Of a DNA stretch of 64,000 nucleotides, positions 55,757 to 64,000 are shown piece by piece. How positions within the stretch are numbered: position 1 is the first letter of the stretch; the number at the start of each line of letters is the position of its first letter. The DNA comes from Caldilineaceae bacterium (GTDB lineage Bacteria; Chloroflexota; Anaerolineae; Caldilineales; Caldilineaceae), in contig JALSIX010000140.1 in the NCBI GenBank assembly GCA_026989655.1, positions 47,987-111,986 of the forward strand. Reading direction: 5' to 3'. A program made the position numbers and the translations under genes. The notes beneath the pieces were generated by a model, which saw only the letters and a program-made list of their open reading frames with translations, made no database searches and was not told the origin of the DNA.

Positions 55757-57475
55757 ATGACGCGACCTGCAGACCAGCTTCGGGCCATCCTGCACCGCAT
55801 CGATGGCCGAGGGTACAAGGCCTACAAGGAGATCCAGGGGGCATGGGCCCTGCCCCGCTTTCTCCTGGCCATCGACCACGTCCAGGGGGATCCCTTCGCC
55901 GCGCCGAGCCGGGTGCGGGCTATCGTGCCGCCCCGGGTGGCCGGCTTCTCCCCCGAGCTGTACGAGAACCCCAGCCGGGCCACAGGACTGGCCTGCTACC
56001 TGGCTCGGGCCTTCGGACGGGCGGCTCGACACCAGGCCCAACGCCGGGGAACGGGCCACAGCGGAGAGATCCGCATGGAGACACCGGCCCAGGAGGTCTA
56101 TCGCCAGACCGCGGTGATCCTCCACCCGGACGGCGCGGTGGAGGCCCGGTTCACCGTGGGCCTGCCCGCGGCGGGCCGCCGGGTCCTGGGCCGCCAGGCC
56201 GAGGCGTTGCTGCTGGAGGATGTGCCCGGAGTGGTGGAGGCCAGCCTGCGGGCCTCGGCCCACGACCCGACCCTCCTCTGGCTCCACGTGAGCACCAACG
56301 AGGACGCGGACGCGCTGCGGGCTGCCCTGGCCCATCACGGGCTGGTGGCCTTTGTCGCGGATGGGGCCATCTTGCCCCGGCGCAGCGGTGTGGACGATCG
56401 CCCTCTGACCGAGGGCACGGTGGTTCCCTTCCAGTCGCCGCCCTCCCTGCGGGTCACCGTCCACCTGCCCCACGCGGGCCCGGTCAGCGGCCTGGGCATC
56501 CCCCGGGGGGTCACCCTGATCGTGGGCGGTGGCTACCACGGCAAGTCCACCCTCCTCCGGGCCATCGAACGCGGCATCTACAACCATCGCCCGGGCGACG
56601 GCCGGGAGCGGGTGGTGAGCGATGCCGGCCTGGTCAAGATCCGGGCGGAGGACGGCCGCGCGGTCACCGGGGTGGACATCTCCCCCTTCATCAACGACCT
56701 GCCCCTGGGCCAGTCCACCACCCGGTTCAGCACCCAGAACGCCAGCGGCTCCACCAGCCAGGCCGCTTCCATCATGGAGGCCCTGGAGGCCGGGGCCACG
56801 GGTCTGCTGGTGGACGAGGACACCGCGGCCACCAACTTCATGATCCGGGACGCCCGCATGCAGGCCCTGGTGCCCAAGGAGCGGGAGCCCATCACCCCCT
56901 ACATCGACCGGGTACGGCAGCTGTGGGAGGAGCGGGGCATCTCCTCCATCCTGGTCATCGGCGGCAGCGGCGACTACCTGGACGTGGCCGACACGGTCAT
57001 CGCCATGGACACCTTCCGTCCTCTGGACGTGACCGAACGGGCCCGGGAGGTGGCCCGACGTCTTCCCACCGGCCGAGTGCAGGAGATCGCGGGCGCCTTC
57101 CAGGCCCGCCTGGACCGCCGGCCCCTGCCCGAGTCCCTGGACCCCAGCAAGGGACGGCGAGAGGTGAACATCAAGACCCGCGGCCTCCAGACCATCCAGT
57201 TCGGCACCCACACCATCGATCTGAGCGCGGTGGAACAGATCGTGGCCTGGGCCCAGACCCGGGCCATCGGCGAGGCCCTCTGGTATGCCCGTCGACGCTA
57301 CATGGACGGCCGCCGTACCGTGGCCGAGATCCTGGACGCGGTCATGCAGGACATCCAGGCCCAGGGCCTGGACGTGCTCGACCCGCGCCGGGTGGGCGAC
57401 CTGGCCGAGTTCCGCCGCCACGAGCTGGCCGCGGCCCTGAACCGTCTGCGCACCCTGCGGGTGGGGGAACGGTGA
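55757..57475 (+). CDS. ABC-class ATPase of COG3044 (PF09818) type
   Basis: A 572-residue cytoplasmic protein of the predicted ATPase family COG3044. The P-loop GGGYHGKSTLLRAIE lies near residue 260. A signature-like LGQSTTRFSTQNASGSTSQAAS stands in the place of the ABC signature, followed by Walker B LLVDEDTAATNFMIRD. The N-terminal ~240 residues and C-terminal ~200 are family-specific. The biochemical role is unknown; members are soluble and have no permease. It stands 34 nt after the methyltransferase, in the same direction, and may be cotranscribed. Confidence 0.85.
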   Translation: MTRPADQLRAILHRIDGRGYKAYKEIQGAWALPRFLLAIDHVQGDPFAAPSRVRAIVPPRVAGFSPELYENPSRATGLACYLARAFGRAARHQAQRRGTGHSGEIRMETPAQEVYRQTAVILHPDGAVEARFTVGLPAAGRRVLGRQAEALLLEDVPGVVEASLRASAHDPTLLWLHVSTNEDADALRAALAHHGLVAFVADGAILPRRSGVDDRPLTEGTVVPFQSPPSLRVTVHLPHAGPVSGLGIPRGVTLIVGGGYHGKSTLLRAIERGIYNHRPGDGRERVVSDAGLVKIRAEDGRAVTGVDISPFINDLPLGQSTTRFSTQNASGSTSQAASIMEALEAGATGLLVDEDTAATNFMIRDARMQALVPKEREPITPYIDRVRQLWEERGISSILVIGGSGDYLDVADTVIAMDTFRPLDVTERAREVARRLPTGRVQEIAGAFQARLDRRPLPESLDPSKGRREVNIKTRGLQTIQFGTHTIDLSAVEQIVAWAQTRAIGEALWYARRRYMDGRRTVAEILDAVMQDIQAQGLDVLDPRRVGDLAEFRRHELAAALNRLRTLRVGER

Positions 57476-57504
57476 CGGCCGGACCCGAGCTTGCCCTCCC
57501 CAGG

Positions 57505-57584
57505 GCCTGCCCTCCGCCCGGGAGTCCTGCGACCCCTCCTGGCCCACCCCCTTTCACCACTCCCTTGCGTTGTGGAGGGCAGGC
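57505..57584. repeat. Inverted repeat in intergenic region
   Basis: GCCTGCCCTCC (57505-57515) and GGAGGGCAGGC (57574-57584) are perfect 11-bp inverted copies separated by 58 bp. A direct repeat CCGCCCGGG follows each arm (57514-57522, 57584-57592). The gene-free stretch 57476-57808 contains this and the promoter at 57681-57710, and nothing else recognisable. Confidence 0.45.
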
Positions 57585-57680
57585 CGCCCGGGAAAGAGGG
57601 CATACCTTGCCCCTGCGGCCAGCCTCGTGTCCCACCTTACCGACGCTCTCGAGAACCATACCTGGGTCTTTCAGCCGAGG

Positions 57681-57710
57681 TTGCAGCGCCCCAGGGCTTT
57701 GCTGTATACT
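57681..57710 (+). promoter_or_regulatory. Promoter of peptide transporter operon
   Basis: TTGCAG (57681-57686), 18 nt, TATACT (57705-57710). Transcription near 57717 leaves about 90 nt before the ATG; AAAGGAGG lies at 57796-57803. Confidence 0.65.
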
Positions 57711-57808
57711 GGGGGCACCGTGCTCGTCCCACCCTGTGGCCCGTCGCTTCTCCCCTTCCCTGTTCGATTTCTGGCACCCTGCCCGTGTACCCACAAAGGA
57801 GGCGCGAG

Positions 57809-59470
57809 ATGAGAGCTCGATCGGTCCTTTGGCTGCTGGCCGTATTGGTGTTGCTGTTGGGAGCATGTGCTGCGCCTCAACAGGCGCCGGAGGGCCAGGC
57901 ACCGGCCCCCGCCGTGGAGGAACCCATGGAGGAACCGGCCGAGCCCCTGATCCTCCGGCTGGGCCAGAACGCCGCGGACCTCCGTTCCCTGGATCCCCAC
58001 TTCGCCACCACCACCCAGGACCGCAGCCTGGTGGACATGGTCTTCAACGCGTTGCTCCGCTACAAGCCCGGCAACGGGGCCTTCGAGCTCATGGAGCCGG
58101 ATCTGGCGGAGGATTTCCCCACCATGGAGATGGTGGACGGCAAACAGGTCTGGACCTTCAAGCTCCGCCAGGGGGTCATGTGCCACCCCAGCGAGGTGAC
58201 CGAGGCCTACGAGCTCACCGCGGAGGATGTGGTCTACTCCCTGGAGAAGGCGGCCACGCCTGAACGCTCCGCCTACGCGGGCGAGTACAACGGCATGACC
58301 TTCGAGGCCGTGGACGACTACACGGTCCGGATCACCCTGGAGACCCCCCTCTCCCCGGTCCTCTTCTATCCGAAGGTGGCCAACTACTCCGGCGGCATGA
58401 TCGTGTGCAAGAAGGCCATCGAGGCCATGGGCGACGAGGCCTTCAAGACCGCTCCCGTGGGCACCGGGCCCTTCATGTTCGCGTCCTACAGCCCCCAGGA
58501 GAAGGTGGTCCTGGCGGCCAATCCGGACTACTTCCGCGGGCGGCCCAAGCTGGATGGCGTGGAGATGCGCTACATCCCCGACATCAGCAGCCGAGAGGCC
58601 GGCCTGCTGGCCGGGGAGCTGGACGTGATCAACGGCATCCCGGACATCGCCTGGGTGGACCGCATGAAGGGGGAGGGCGACGTCCAGGTGGACGTCTTCG
58701 GCGTGGGCGAGGTGGCCACCGTCCACTTCAACATGACCAAGCCGCCCCTGGACATCCCCGAGGTGCGCAAGGCCCTGGCCTATGCGCTGGACCGGGACGA
58801 GTTCCTGGCCCTCTTCGGCGAGCCCATCGCGGAGAACGTCTACTCCCCGGTGCCCGCCAAGTTCCTGGCCGGTGGCCTGACCCGGGAGGAGGTGGAGGCC
58901 CTGGGCCTGGCCTACGACGTGGACCGGGAGAGGGCCCGGCAGATGCTGGCCGACGCGGGCTTCCCGGATGGGTTCGACCTGGAGGTGGTCAGCTCGGAGA
59001 TGACCGGGTATCGCCGCATCTACGAGAGCATGCAGGCCCAGTTGGCCGAGATCGGGGTGCGCCTGAAGGTCAACATCGTGGACCACTCCACCATGCACTC
59101 CCTGATCCGCCAGGACGTGAACCCCATCGTGGTCTACATCGCCTGGCGCCCCAACGCGGACGTGTACCTGACCCGCTTCTTCCACTCCGACTCCATCGTG
59201 GTGACCGGAGCCAAGCCGGACACCAACTTCTCCCACTACGACCGGATCGACGACCTGATCGAGCAGGCTCGGGGGGAGACGGACCCGGAACAGCAGATCC
59301 AGCTCTGGAAGGAGGCCCAGATCCAGATCCTGGAGGACATGGCCGCCTACCCCCTGCACTATCAGCAGCAGGTCTACGCCCGCCGCGCCAACGTGGACTA
59401 CGGCCACGAACTGGTGTCCGTGTTCGCGCTCTACCCCGGGATCGACGAGAACACCACCATCCAGCGGTGA
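57809..59470 (+). CDS. Peptide/opine-type ABC transporter substrate-binding lipoprotein
   Basis: A 553-residue SBP_bac_5 (DppA/OppA-like) protein with signal sequence and lipobox LGAC (Cys20). SLDPHFATTTQDRSLVDMVFNALL is the typical N-terminal strand-helix. YELTAEDVVYSLEKA, VGTGPFMFASYSPQEKVVL and RKALAYALDRDEFLALF are family motifs. The ligand could be a small peptide, opine, or modified amino acid; sequence alone does not tell. AAAGGAGGCGCGAG precedes the ATG. The permease genes follow after 69 nt. Confidence 0.92.
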   Translation: MRARSVLWLLAVLVLLLGACAAPQQAPEGQAPAPAVEEPMEEPAEPLILRLGQNAADLRSLDPHFATTTQDRSLVDMVFNALLRYKPGNGAFELMEPDLAEDFPTMEMVDGKQVWTFKLRQGVMCHPSEVTEAYELTAEDVVYSLEKAATPERSAYAGEYNGMTFEAVDDYTVRITLETPLSPVLFYPKVANYSGGMIVCKKAIEAMGDEAFKTAPVGTGPFMFASYSPQEKVVLAANPDYFRGRPKLDGVEMRYIPDISSREAGLLAGELDVINGIPDIAWVDRMKGEGDVQVDVFGVGEVATVHFNMTKPPLDIPEVRKALAYALDRDEFLALFGEPIAENVYSPVPAKFLAGGLTREEVEALGLAYDVDRERARQMLADAGFPDGFDLEVVSSEMTGYRRIYESMQAQLAEIGVRLKVNIVDHSTMHSLIRQDVNPIVVYIAWRPNADVYLTRFFHSDSIVVTGAKPDTNFSHYDRIDDLIEQARGETDPEQQIQLWKEAQIQILEDMAAYPLHYQQQVYARRANVDYGHELVSVFALYPGIDENTTIQR

Positions 59471-59539
59471 GGGCCGCCCCGCGGGGCGGCTGGAACGGAC
59501 CGGCCGCCCCGCCTTCCACCACCCTGGGGAGCTGCCTCC

Positions 59540-60496
59540 ATGATCCGATACATCCTCCACCGGCTGGCCCTGGCCGTCCCCATCCTGCTGGCCGTCTTCA
59601 CCCTGGTCTTCCTGGTGGTCCGGGTGTTGCCCGGCGACCCCGCGGTGGCCGCGCTGGGGGACTATGCGTCCGAGGAGGCCCTGGAGGCCCTGCGGGAGCG
59701 AATGGGGCTGAACGATCCCCTGCCGGTCCAGTACGTGCGCTTCCTGGGCAACATGCTCCGGGGTGACCTGGGCCGCTCTCTCATCAACGGCAAGCCCATC
59801 AACGAACAGGTGGCCTACGTCCTGCCCTACACCCTGATGCTGACCGCCGCCGCGGTGGCCATCGGCACGGTGTTGGGGATCCCCCTGGGCGTCTTCACCG
59901 CGCTGCGCCGCAACACCTGGATCGACTACGTGGGGCGGATCTTCTCCCTGGCCGGGCTTTCGGTGCCGGCCTTCTACCTGGCCATCCTCCTGATCTTCCT
60001 CTTCGCGGTCCGGCTGGGCTGGTTTCCCGCGGTGGGGGGCGGCGACCTGGCCCAGGACCCTGTGGGGAGCCTGCGTTTCCTGGTCCTGCCGGCCTTCACC
60101 CTGGGCCTCATCATGACCGCGTCGGTGACCCGGCTCACCCGATCCACCATGTTGAACGTCCTCCGGGAGGACTACGTGCGCACGGCCCAGGCCAAGGGGC
60201 TGCACCGCTGGGCCGTGCTCCTGGGCCACGCCCTGCGCTCGGCCATGTTGCCCATCGTCTCCCTCATCGGCCTGTGGACGGCCAGCCTCATCGGGGACTC
60301 GGTCCTCACCGAGTTCGTCTTCTCCCGGCCGGGCCTGGGCAAGATGTTGGTGGGGGCCATCCTCCAGCGGGACTACAGCGCGCTCCAGTCCATCATGGTG
60401 ATCTACGCCTTCTTCGTGGTGGTGATCAACCTGCTCACGGACCTGACCTACGGTTTCCTGGACCCGCGCATCCGCCACTCCCAGAGCGCTCAGTAG
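59540..60496 (+). CDS. Peptide-type ABC transporter permease, DppB-like
   Basis: A 318-residue permease with the DppB/OppB pattern. MIRYILHRLALAVPILLAVFTLVFLVVRVLPGDP is the conserved N-terminus. RSTMLNVLREDYVRTAQAKGL forms the EAA loop, and GSVLTE-like GDSVLTEFVFSRPGLGKMLV and a C-terminal DPR element follow. About six hydrophobic segments are present. It pairs with the next gene (7 nt gap). A dedicated ATPase (DppD/DppF) is not present in the cluster. Confidence 0.93.
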   Translation: MIRYILHRLALAVPILLAVFTLVFLVVRVLPGDPAVAALGDYASEEALEALRERMGLNDPLPVQYVRFLGNMLRGDLGRSLINGKPINEQVAYVLPYTLMLTAAAVAIGTVLGIPLGVFTALRRNTWIDYVGRIFSLAGLSVPAFYLAILLIFLFAVRLGWFPAVGGGDLAQDPVGSLRFLVLPAFTLGLIMTASVTRLTRSTMLNVLREDYVRTAQAKGLHRWAVLLGHALRSAMLPIVSLIGLWTASLIGDSVLTEFVFSRPGLGKMLVGAILQRDYSALQSIMVIYAFFVVVINLLTDLTYGFLDPRIRHSQSAQ

Positions 60497-60503
60497 GACA
60501 TCC

Positions 60504-61427
60504 ATGGAATCCACTCTGCCGGCTGCCCCCGCGGCCCCGGAGCTTCGCACCCAGCGGCAGCGGGCCTGGCACACGTTCAAGCGGAACCGCACCGCGTTGG
60601 TGGGCCTGGCCATGGTGGTGCTGGTGGCCCTGGTCGCGATCTTCTCGGACACGGTCCTGATCGCGCCGCTGACCGACGCGGAGCCCACGCCTCTCCTCGC
60701 GCCCTACGACCCCACCATCCAGGATCCCCGCAATCGGCTGCTTCCCCCGTCCTGGGAACACCCCATGGGCCTGGACACCTACGGCCGGGACATCTTCTCC
60801 CGGATCCTCTACGGGGCCCGGGTCTCCTTGATGGTGGGCATCCTCTCCGTGGCCCTGGGCGGCATCCTGGGCGTGATCCTGGGGTTGGTGGCCGGCTACA
60901 GCGGCGGTGCCGCGGAGCAGTGGATCATGCGCTCGGTGGACGTGCTCATGGCCTTCCCCAGCCTGCTGATGGGGCTCATGGTGTTGGCCGTGCTGGGCTC
61001 CGGCCTCACCAAGATGATCATCGCCATCGGGATCATGCTGGCCCCGGGCTTTGTCCGGGTGGTCCATGGGGCCACCCTGGGCGCAAAACAGAACGACTAC
61101 ATCCTGGCAGCCCGGGCCATCGGGGCCGGCCATCCCCGGATCCTCTTCCGCCACCTCCTGCCCAACATCCTGGGCGAGGTGGTCGTATTGGCCAGCATCT
61201 GGGTGGCCAGTGCCATCCGGGTAGAGGCCAGCCTGAGCTTCATCGGCCTGGGCGTGTCCCCGCCCACCCCCGCCTGGGGCACCATGATCCGGGAGGGCGT
61301 CCAGTACCTGACCACCGCCCCCTGGATCGCCCTGTTTCCCGGCCTGGCCATCCTCTTCACCGTCCTGGCCTTCAACCTGTTGGGCGACGGCCTGCGGGAC
61401 GTGTTGGACCCCAAGTCCTACCAGTGA
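60504..61427 (+). CDS. Peptide-type ABC transporter permease, DppC-like
   Basis: A 307-residue permease with six or seven hydrophobic segments. LGLDTYGRDIFSRILYGARVSL-type sequence (HPMGLDTYGRDIFSRILYG) identifies the DppC/OppC family. DYILAARAIGAGHPRILFRHLLPNI is the EAA loop, and EASLSFIGLGVSPPTPAWGTM is the signature near the C-terminus. The FAD enzyme begins 22 nt after its stop, so the importer and oxidase are probably cotranscribed. Confidence 0.93.
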   Translation: MESTLPAAPAAPELRTQRQRAWHTFKRNRTALVGLAMVVLVALVAIFSDTVLIAPLTDAEPTPLLAPYDPTIQDPRNRLLPPSWEHPMGLDTYGRDIFSRILYGARVSLMVGILSVALGGILGVILGLVAGYSGGAAEQWIMRSVDVLMAFPSLLMGLMVLAVLGSGLTKMIIAIGIMLAPGFVRVVHGATLGAKQNDYILAARAIGAGHPRILFRHLLPNILGEVVVLASIWVASAIRVEASLSFIGLGVSPPTPAWGTMIREGVQYLTTAPWIALFPGLAILFTVLAFNLLGDGLRDVLDPKSYQ

Positions 61428-61449
61428 ACCTGAGTCCTGGAGGTCTCCC

Positions 61450-62616
61450 ATGACACCGAGAGTCCACGACGTCGCGGTGATCGGCGGCGGCATCAGCGGG
61501 GTGGCCGCCGCGTACGAGCTGGCCCAGGCAGGGATCCGGGTGGTCCTGCTGGAGAAGGGACGGTTGGCATCCATGGCCTCTGGATGGACCCTGGGAGGCG
61601 TGCGCCAGTCCGGTCGACACCCCGCGGAGCTTCCCCTGGCCCGGGCCGCGGTGCGCCGCTGGGAGCGTCTGGCCGAGGAGCTGGACACGGAGATCGAGTA
61701 CCGACAGGAGGGGAACCTGCGTCTGGCCCGGACCCCCCAGGAGGTCGCGCGGATCCAGGAGATGGTGGCCCAGCAACGGGCTCTGGGCCTGGAGCTGGAC
61801 CTTCTGCCCGACAACGCCGCGGTCCGGGCGATCGCCCCGGCCCTCAGCCGGGAACACGTGCTGGCCGCATCCTACTGTCCCACGGACGGCCACGCCAACC
61901 CCCTCGCGACCGTCCAGGCCTACGCCCGGGCCGCGGAGCGGGCCGGCGCGGAGATCCGCACCCACACCCGGGTGGACCGGGTGGCAGTTCGGGGAGGAAA
62001 GGTGGTCGGGGTGGAGACCCCGGCAGGCCCCATCCCCGTGGACCAGGTGGTGGTGGCCGCGGGGATCTACTCGGATCGGCTCTGCCGCACCGCGGGCGTG
62101 CCCCTGCCGCTGGAACCGATCCATGTGGCCGTGGTCCAGAGCGTGCCCCTGCCCCCCCTGTTGCGCCCTGTGCTGGGCGTGGCCAACGCGGACTTCGCGG
62201 GGCGCCAGGAGGTGGGGGGCCGTCTCCGCATGACCGCCAGCACCGGACCCTGGACCCACCCCGACCGGGAGCTGGCTCCGGAGGATGTGCAGCCCCCGGC
62301 CGAGGCCGTCGCGGCGCTCATCCGACGGGCGATCCACGTGTTGCCCCCGGTGGCCCAGGCCGGCATCGCCCGGGTATGGGGGGGTCTGCTGGACATGACG
62401 CCGGACGGGCTGCCGGTCATCGACCGCATCGACCCGGTGGAGGGCCTGGTGGTGGCCGCGGGCTTCTCGGGCCACGGCTTCTGCCTGGGCCCCATCACCG
62501 GACAGTTGGTCGCGGAGCTGGTCCAGGGGAGGACCCCCTCCCTGCCCTTGGGGCCCTTCCGCTGGGACCGGTTCACCGAGACCGCCCCAGGAGCCCAGGC
62601 CGAGCTCTACGGATGA
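61450..62616 (+). CDS. FAD-dependent amine/amino-acid oxidase (DadA/sarcosine oxidase-beta family)
   Basis: A 388-residue flavoprotein oxidising a D-amino acid, imino acid or N-methyl amino acid. VAVIGGGISGVAAAYELAQAGIRVVLLEKG is the dinucleotide fold with GxGxxG and the Glu for the ribose. SGWTLGGVRQSG and a C-terminal GGLLDMTPDGLPVIDRI with GFSGHGFCLGP complete the DAO motif set. ASYCPTDGHANPLATVQAYARAAERAG is the substrate-side domain. It follows the permease genes, suggesting that it oxidises what the transporter imports. No partner subunits are seen. Confidence 0.85.
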   Translation: MTPRVHDVAVIGGGISGVAAAYELAQAGIRVVLLEKGRLASMASGWTLGGVRQSGRHPAELPLARAAVRRWERLAEELDTEIEYRQEGNLRLARTPQEVARIQEMVAQQRALGLELDLLPDNAAVRAIAPALSREHVLAASYCPTDGHANPLATVQAYARAAERAGAEIRTHTRVDRVAVRGGKVVGVETPAGPIPVDQVVVAAGIYSDRLCRTAGVPLPLEPIHVAVVQSVPLPPLLRPVLGVANADFAGRQEVGGRLRMTASTGPWTHPDRELAPEDVQPPAEAVAALIRRAIHVLPPVAQAGIARVWGGLLDMTPDGLPVIDRIDPVEGLVVAAGFSGHGFCLGPITGQLVAELVQGRTPSLPLGPFRWDRFTETAPGAQAELYG

Positions 62617-62626
62617 GCCCGCTCCA

Positions 62627-63856
62627 CTAGCCCGATCGGGCCCCTCCGCGCCGGGAACGGGGCAGCCCTCCCCCCTCCCACAGGGGCAACACCCGGGCTC
62701 CCTGGCTGGGCGCGGTGATGTAGACCTCCGGCCAGATGCGCATGCGTCGGCTGTAGTGCCGATAGATGCTCTCCTGGACCTCCTTCTCCCGACCGGCCTG
62801 GACCAGGGCCACCGCGCAGCCGCCGAAGCCGGCCCCCGTCAGCCGGGCGCCATGGCAGCCGGCCTCCCGACGCATGGCCTCCACCATGGCATCCAGGGCC
62901 TGGGAGCTGACCTGGTAGTCGTCCCGGAGGCTGGCGTGGCTGGCATCCATCAGGCGTCCCATCTCCTCCAGATCCTGCCGCTCCATGGCCCGCACCGTCT
63001 CCAGGACCCGGGCATTCTCCGTCACCACGTGACGACAACGGCGGTAGACCACCTCCGGCAGCAGATCCCTGTGGGCCTCCAGCACCTGGAGGGACACGTC
63101 CCGCAGGGAGCGGATGTGGGGCAGGCGGGAACGCAGCCGACGCACCCCCTCCTCACACTGGGCTCGACGCTCGTTGTACGCGCTGGCGGCCAGGGAGCGG
63201 CTCACTTTGGTGTTGCCGATGACCAGCACGGCCTCCGAGGGAAAGGGGACCCGACGGTAGTCCAGGCTGCGGCAGTCGATGAGCAGCCCGTGGCCGGCCT
63301 GGCCCAACACGCTGATGAACGGGTCCATGATGCCGCAGCGGACCCCGACGAACTCGTTCTCCGCCTGTTGGGCGGCCCGGGCCAGCTCCGGGCCTGGCAC
63401 GGCCAACAGCGCGTCCGCCGCGGTGAGGAAGGCCTTGGCACACGCTACCTCCAGCGCGGCCGAGCTGCTCAGCCCGCTCCCCCGGGGCACATTCCCGCTG
63501 ACCACCCCCTCCACCCCCCGCAGCCGGAGGCCCCGCTGTTCCAGGGCCCAGGCCACCCCCCGGGCGTAGTTGCTCCAGAAGATCTGGCCGTCGTACTCCA
63601 GACGGTCCAGGTGGAAATCGACCAGGTTGTCGAACTCCAGGGCGTAGAGCCGCACCCGCCGATCGCGCCGGGGGCGGAAGAGAACCCGCACGTCTCGGTC
63701 CAGGGCAGCGGGCAGGACAAAGCCCTCGTTGTAGTCCGTGTGCTCGCCGATGAGGTTGACCCGACCAGGGGCAATGGCCAGGTAGGTGGGCTCCCCGCCG
63801 AAGAGGCGCACAAAGTCGGGCAACATGGCCCGGGTGCGGCGATCCAGTGGGATCAT
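62627..63856 (-). CDS. galK: Galactokinase
   Basis: GHMP-family kinase that phosphorylates D-galactose at C1 (Leloir pathway). The 409-residue protein has the galactokinase signature [23 protein letters not shown], the ATP-binding [13 protein letters not shown], and the third motif [29 protein letters not shown] contains the catalytic Asp region. The length is normal. The stop codon of an upstream gene overlaps its ATG (ATGA at 63856-63853), so it belongs to an operon that extends outside the window. The FAD oxidase gene converges on it; only 10 nt separate them. Confidence 0.95.
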   Translation of the reverse strand: MIPLDRRTRAMLPDFVRLFGGEPTYLAIAPGRVNLIGEHTDYNEGFVLPAALDRDVRVLFRPRRDRRVRLYALEFDNLVDFHLDRLEYDGQIFWSNYARGVAWALEQRGLRLRGVEGVVSGNVPRGSGLSSSAALEVACAKAFLTAADALLAVPGPELARAAQQAENEFVGVRCGIMDPFISVLGQAGHGLLIDCRSLDYRRVPFPSEAVLVIGNTKVSRSLAASAYNERRAQCEEGVRRLRSRLPHIRSLRDVSLQVLEAHRDLLPEVVYRRCRHVVTENARVLETVRAMERQDLEEMGRLMDASHASLRDDYQVSSQALDAMVEAMRREAGCHGARLTGAGFGGCAVALVQAGREKEVQESIYRHYSRRMRIWPEVYITAPSQGARVLPLWEGGGLPRSRRGGARSG

Positions 63857-64000
63857 GGACGGTGTTCGCGGGCGTGTGAGGAGTCCGGGACCCGGGAGGC
63901 CCCGTCGCCGACAGGCTCCAGGATCGCGTACAGGTTCAGGTTCCCCTCCCGGCCATCGGCCCGGAAGAGGGCACGCAGGGAGAGGCCGGCCCCCCGGGCC
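63853..64000 (-). CDS. C-terminal fragment of an unidentified protein
   Basis: The last 48 residues of a gene that starts outside the window, ending SHAREHRP and overlapping the galK start by ATGA. An internal stretch ([14 protein letters not shown], then [12 protein letters not shown]) has a beta-strand pattern, but no family was recognised. Since it is cotranscribed with galK, a galactose or other sugar function is possible but unproven. Confidence 0.6.
   Translation of the reverse strand, partial: ARGAGLSLRALFRADGREGNLNLYAILEPVGDGASRVPDSSHAREHRP

Overview
The window is very GC-rich, densely packed bacterial DNA. It carries mostly lipoprotein-type secreted proteins, consensus sigma-70-like promoters, two riboswitches and many overlapping start/stop codons. 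The gene content (DUF58 protein, Wzy-TPR fusion, large lipoprotein alpha-2-macroglobulin, K+-dependent membrane pyrophosphatase, several ABC solute-binding lipoproteins) and codon style suggest a member of the Chloroflexota, perhaps Anaerolineae/Caldilineae. That placement is an inference from gene style; no rRNA or other marker gene is present.

Layout. Positions 1-629 are the 3' end of a DUF58 gene. Positions 802-10020 form a cobalamin block: a promoter, a cobalamin riboswitch and stacked hairpins, then btuF-btuC-btuD (corrinoid uptake), cobO (adenosylation), cbiB, cobC, cbiA and cbiP. The cluster suits uptake and remodelling of corrinoids; cobU/cobS/cobT are not in the window. Positions 10070-14253 form a riboflavin block: a promoter, an FMN riboswitch with an enlarged P2 arm, two terminators, then ribD-ribE-ribBA-ribH. 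A convergent ccdA and a K+-dependent hppA follow on the minus strand. hppA has a consensus-like promoter directly flanked by three 18-bp-spaced repeats. Next on the minus strand are a TPR lytic transglycosylase and a degenerate Lgt-like membrane protein.

Positions 21222-38025 are rich in envelope and sugar-nucleotide functions: UDP-glucuronate decarboxylase, GDP-mannose dehydratase, a GT4 glycosyltransferase, an O-antigen-ligase/TPR fusion, a WecA-type phosphoglycosyl transferase and a two-domain cyclophilin lipoprotein. Interspersed are truD with a Lon-substrate-binding-domain gene, a small sulfite-oxidase-fold protein, a crotonase, two alpha/beta hydrolases and a CPBP protease. A 108-bp imperfect palindrome at 30208-30315 is unexplained. 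A 2052-residue alpha-2-macroglobulin with an intact thioester motif follows, then two aldo/keto reductases and a membrane-anchored protein of unknown function.

Positions 48368-54552 look like a sugar-acid catabolic operon. An IclR regulator with operator-like palindromes precedes a DapA-family lyase, a CUT1-type sugar ABC transporter without ATPase, and a BNR/sialidase-type protein. Positions 54568-57475 hold an RNA methyltransferase on an apparently leaderless transcript and a COG3044-type ATPase. Positions 57681-62616 hold a peptide/opine-type ABC importer (again no ATPase) ending in a FAD-dependent amine oxidase. galK and the 3' end of an unidentified gene close the window on the minus strand. 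No tRNA, rRNA, CRISPR array or intact insertion sequence was seen.
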